Positions 29,145 through 31,452 of a stretch of DNA of 31,452 nucleotides are shown one piece after another. The notes beneath the pieces are model-generated. The model saw nothing but the letters and a program-made list of their open reading frames with translations. It was not told where the DNA came from and searched no databases. The translations under genes and the position numbers were made by a program. The stretch is from Chara braunii. Lineage: Eukaryota > Streptophyta > Charophyceae > Charales > Characeae. Each line of letters starts with the position of its first letter. The stretch's first letter is position 1. The stretch spans positions 2,188,171 through 2,219,622 of the forward strand of contig BFEA01000053.1 of the NCBI GenBank assembly GCA_003427395.1. The letters run 5' to 3'.

Positions 29145-30739
29145 ATAAACTCTTCGGCTGTGTGACTTTTGCCCTGCGCATGTACACGTGTCTACATTTT
29201 AAATCTTTTTCCAGATATCAATACTCGCTCATGGGATGAAGCGTAAACAACACTATGGATTGATGTTGCATATGCCTGCACTTTGTGTTCGTTCTTTGCT
29301 CCACATCGTCTCACTTTTTTTTCATTTCTCGATATCATATCTCTCTCTAGATGCTTTTTCCTTTGTGTCCTTACTCTCTTCAACAAATACTCAAATGACA
29401 ATTTATATTTTTTTGTCGTCGTCCTTCGCCACAGCTTCGCTGCGGCGGGTCCACTTGTTATTATATAGATTTCATAGGGGTAGTCATGTATGAACAAGAA
29501 GTATTGGCGCAGGTGGCCTAGCCCCTCCGTCCGCTGCTTCTGTCCTGCCACACTCGCCGCTTTCTCTCATTGTGGACGCTTTGCACTCAGTGCGACTGTC
29601 TCGTAATAGTACGTGTGCCCATACAATTTGGTGCTTGTGAAATTGCGTAACTGTAAAAACAAGAGCGTGTTCGATTCCTGTCGGCGGTAAGAACTCCACA
29701 GTCTTGACGGTTTTACGAAAATGAAGTTGTGATGATGTGCTGGCTTTTTCTTTTCCATTCAGGGACTAACTCGCTCGCTTGCTTACTAAGTCATGCGCTT
29801 CTCTGGCAGCCATGAACTTAACCAACTCGTTTCCTAGTTTTCCTTTTGGTTGCTGTAGGCAAGTGTTTAGTCTGTTGTCTTACAACTCGAGCAGCGCCTC
29901 ATAGGAGCAACAAACGATAAATATTATGGAGAGTCAGAGAAAATGAACTTCTAAATATGTCAGATTTATGGTTGGGAGTTTGTACAAGTACGTGCTGAGA
30001 ATATAAAATTGGCACAGTGGGTGTGTGTGGCAAATTGAATGTCAGAGCGGAGGAGGCAGGGGCGATGTGTATTGTTCGTTGTTCTGCGGCCGTCTGTGAT
30101 CTAGTTCAGAAGCCCCTTACCGATCGTCGGCTTAAAGGGGAGAGAGAGAGAGAGTTGGTGCGCTGGCTCGGATATGTGTGTACTTGTGTGTATTGTCATA
30201 TTCACTATACACTCAAAATAAACATGATTGTGCACAACTATTTCGTCGGACTTTCACCTACTCATCATGAGATAGACACAATCGTAAGGCCCACAGCGTG
30301 TGTGTCATGTGTGTGTGTGTGAGAGAGGGAGAGAGAAAGAGAAAGAGGAAAAAAAATGAGGGTGATAATGTACGGGCATGTACCAGGTCTTGGCTATGGC
30401 CTACGAGGGTCGACATCTTCATGTACTTCGGTTCGGCTACTGACGCCAACAGGACACATTCCCAAATTGCAAGTTGCTAGTAAGTTGTGTGATCGTGGTC
30501 GAGGCACCGAGGATCAAGTAGGAGGAAGGACTCTAGATACATACGTCGGTGGTGGTGAAAGTGTGCTCTCATTAACATTCGGATTCAGTACTTTGGTTCT
30601 CCGTTGGTGGAATATAAGTGCATCACTGCATTCTGAGCAGCGTTTGGTGATGCGGGGGACCGACAACCGACCCCAAATACAATGCACCCCGGTTGACTGC
30701 ATCAGCCAGGAAAGATAACTAGTATAAATTAATTATCTC
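29145..30739. other. No gene seen
   Basis: Short ORFs on both strands lack motifs or coherent composition. Simple-sequence patches occur: gagagagagagag at about 30141-30154, and gtgtgtgtgtgtgaga-like at 30309-30335. A TTCGATTCC word near 29669 recalls a tRNA B box but has no matching A box or acceptor. Confidence 0.5.
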
Positions 30740-30745
30740 TTATTA

Positions 30746-30789
<44 letters not shown>

Positions 30790-30813
30790 TTTATTATTTA
30801 TTTATTTATTTAT
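30740..30813. repeat. ATT microsatellite
   Basis: A (TTA)n/(ATT)n tract passing into ATTT repeats, about 74 bp. Confidence 0.97.
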
Positions 30814-31377
30814 TGTACTCTGACCAACATATGTTGAGGCGGAGACTTGCATATGTGTGATGTGTCGTTGATGGAGTCGTGAGGTTGACCGTCATCCTCC
30901 CGATTTGTGAATGCACGCTTGTGTCTGTCATGCCCTGCGTGTTGTGGTCTTGGCACGCTGCACATCGTGACGGATTGTGTTGTGTTGCAACTCCACTGCG
31001 TTTGGTTCAAAGCTATAAAGGTCATCTCCCTCTGTCTCCTGGGTTTCGCGTGCATAGAGTTCTGTTGGTCGTGCCGACGACAACAGGCGTATGTGGATAC
31101 AGGGGGAGGGGTGTGCCTTGTGCATCCGGGTTCACAGATGAAGGTTTCTGGCCCGTTCGAGCATGTAGGATGTGTGGTGCATTCGTTCTCTCTCTACTTG
31201 TGTTTCTCGATGCAGAGATGAGGTGCTGCACTTCGTTGTTGCTATGTTGAGGCAGAAGGTTGCCTGAAGCTTGCATCCGCCTAAGGGTCAAAGCGGTCGG
31301 TGGTTCTTTTGTGTGTCGTTGTTTGGGGAGTAGTGATCTTGTGATCACAGAGAGCAAAGTGCGGAGTAATGTGCAGA
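30814..31377. other. No gene seen
   Basis: Overlapping ORFs of up to 123 codons on both strands have no recognisable features. The composition is balanced and the stretch is unique within the window. Confidence 0.45.
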
Positions 31378-31452
31378 GAAGAAGAAGAAGAAGAAGAAGA
31401 AGAAGAAGAAGAAGAAGAAGGAGAAGAAAAAAAAGGAAAAAAAAGGAAAAAA
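31378..31452. repeat. GAA microsatellite running off the window edge
   Basis: A (GAA)n/(AAG)n tract of about 50 bp, then A-rich sequence with gg interruptions to the end of the window. Confidence 0.95.

Noticed and set aside
29640-29690. tRNA B-box-like TTCGATTCC
   Set aside because: No A box, acceptor stem or anticodon arm at suitable distances.

Overview
The window looks like transposon- and satellite-rich nuclear DNA of a eukaryote, probably of the green lineage. It carries a decayed Ty3/gypsy retrotransposon, a decayed Helitron, several tandem-repeat families and long microsatellites. It has no dense operons and no ribosome-binding-site logic. The gag/pol flavour reminded me of streptophyte algae such as Chara, but that is recall and not proof.

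Layout. Positions 1-2515 hold four short-period arrays: 57 bp, 65 bp, a roughly 40-bp array in which every unit carries a 16-nt hairpin, and 43 bp. From about 14,760 down to 3,358 everything gene-like lies on the minus strand. Reading 5' to 3' on that strand: an unknown 129-residue ORF; four related copies (D, C, B, A) of an unrecognised protein family, all broken; a small basic ORF with an AT-hook-like motif; then gag, protease, reverse transcriptase, RNase H, integrase and the integrase C-terminal domain of a Ty3/gypsy element. The element is interrupted by at least seven in-frame stops and about four frameshifts. An intact acidic ORF of unknown function follows integrase. I could not find the LTRs, so it is inference that the flanking ORFs belong to the element.

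Positions 14,765-17,387 show no convincing gene. From 17,388 to 24,690 there is a GA microsatellite and then three adjoining tandem arrays: 53 bp (with the only N of the window), 81-82 bp, and 147 bp. The last two contain internal dyads in every unit. The 147-bp array ends within about 200 bp of a Helitron Rep/helicase pseudogene (about 24,870-27,657). That pseudogene lacks its 5' part and has seven in-frame stops and three frameshifts. It is followed by an uninterrupted 353-codon ORF of unknown function. The remainder (28,850-31,452) is non-coding with A, GA, ATT and GAA simple repeats.

Nothing here forms an intact working system. The best leads are the four-copy protein family upstream of gag, the hairpin array with compensatory base changes, the 147-bp doubly palindromic satellite, and the two intact orphan ORFs beside wrecked transposons.
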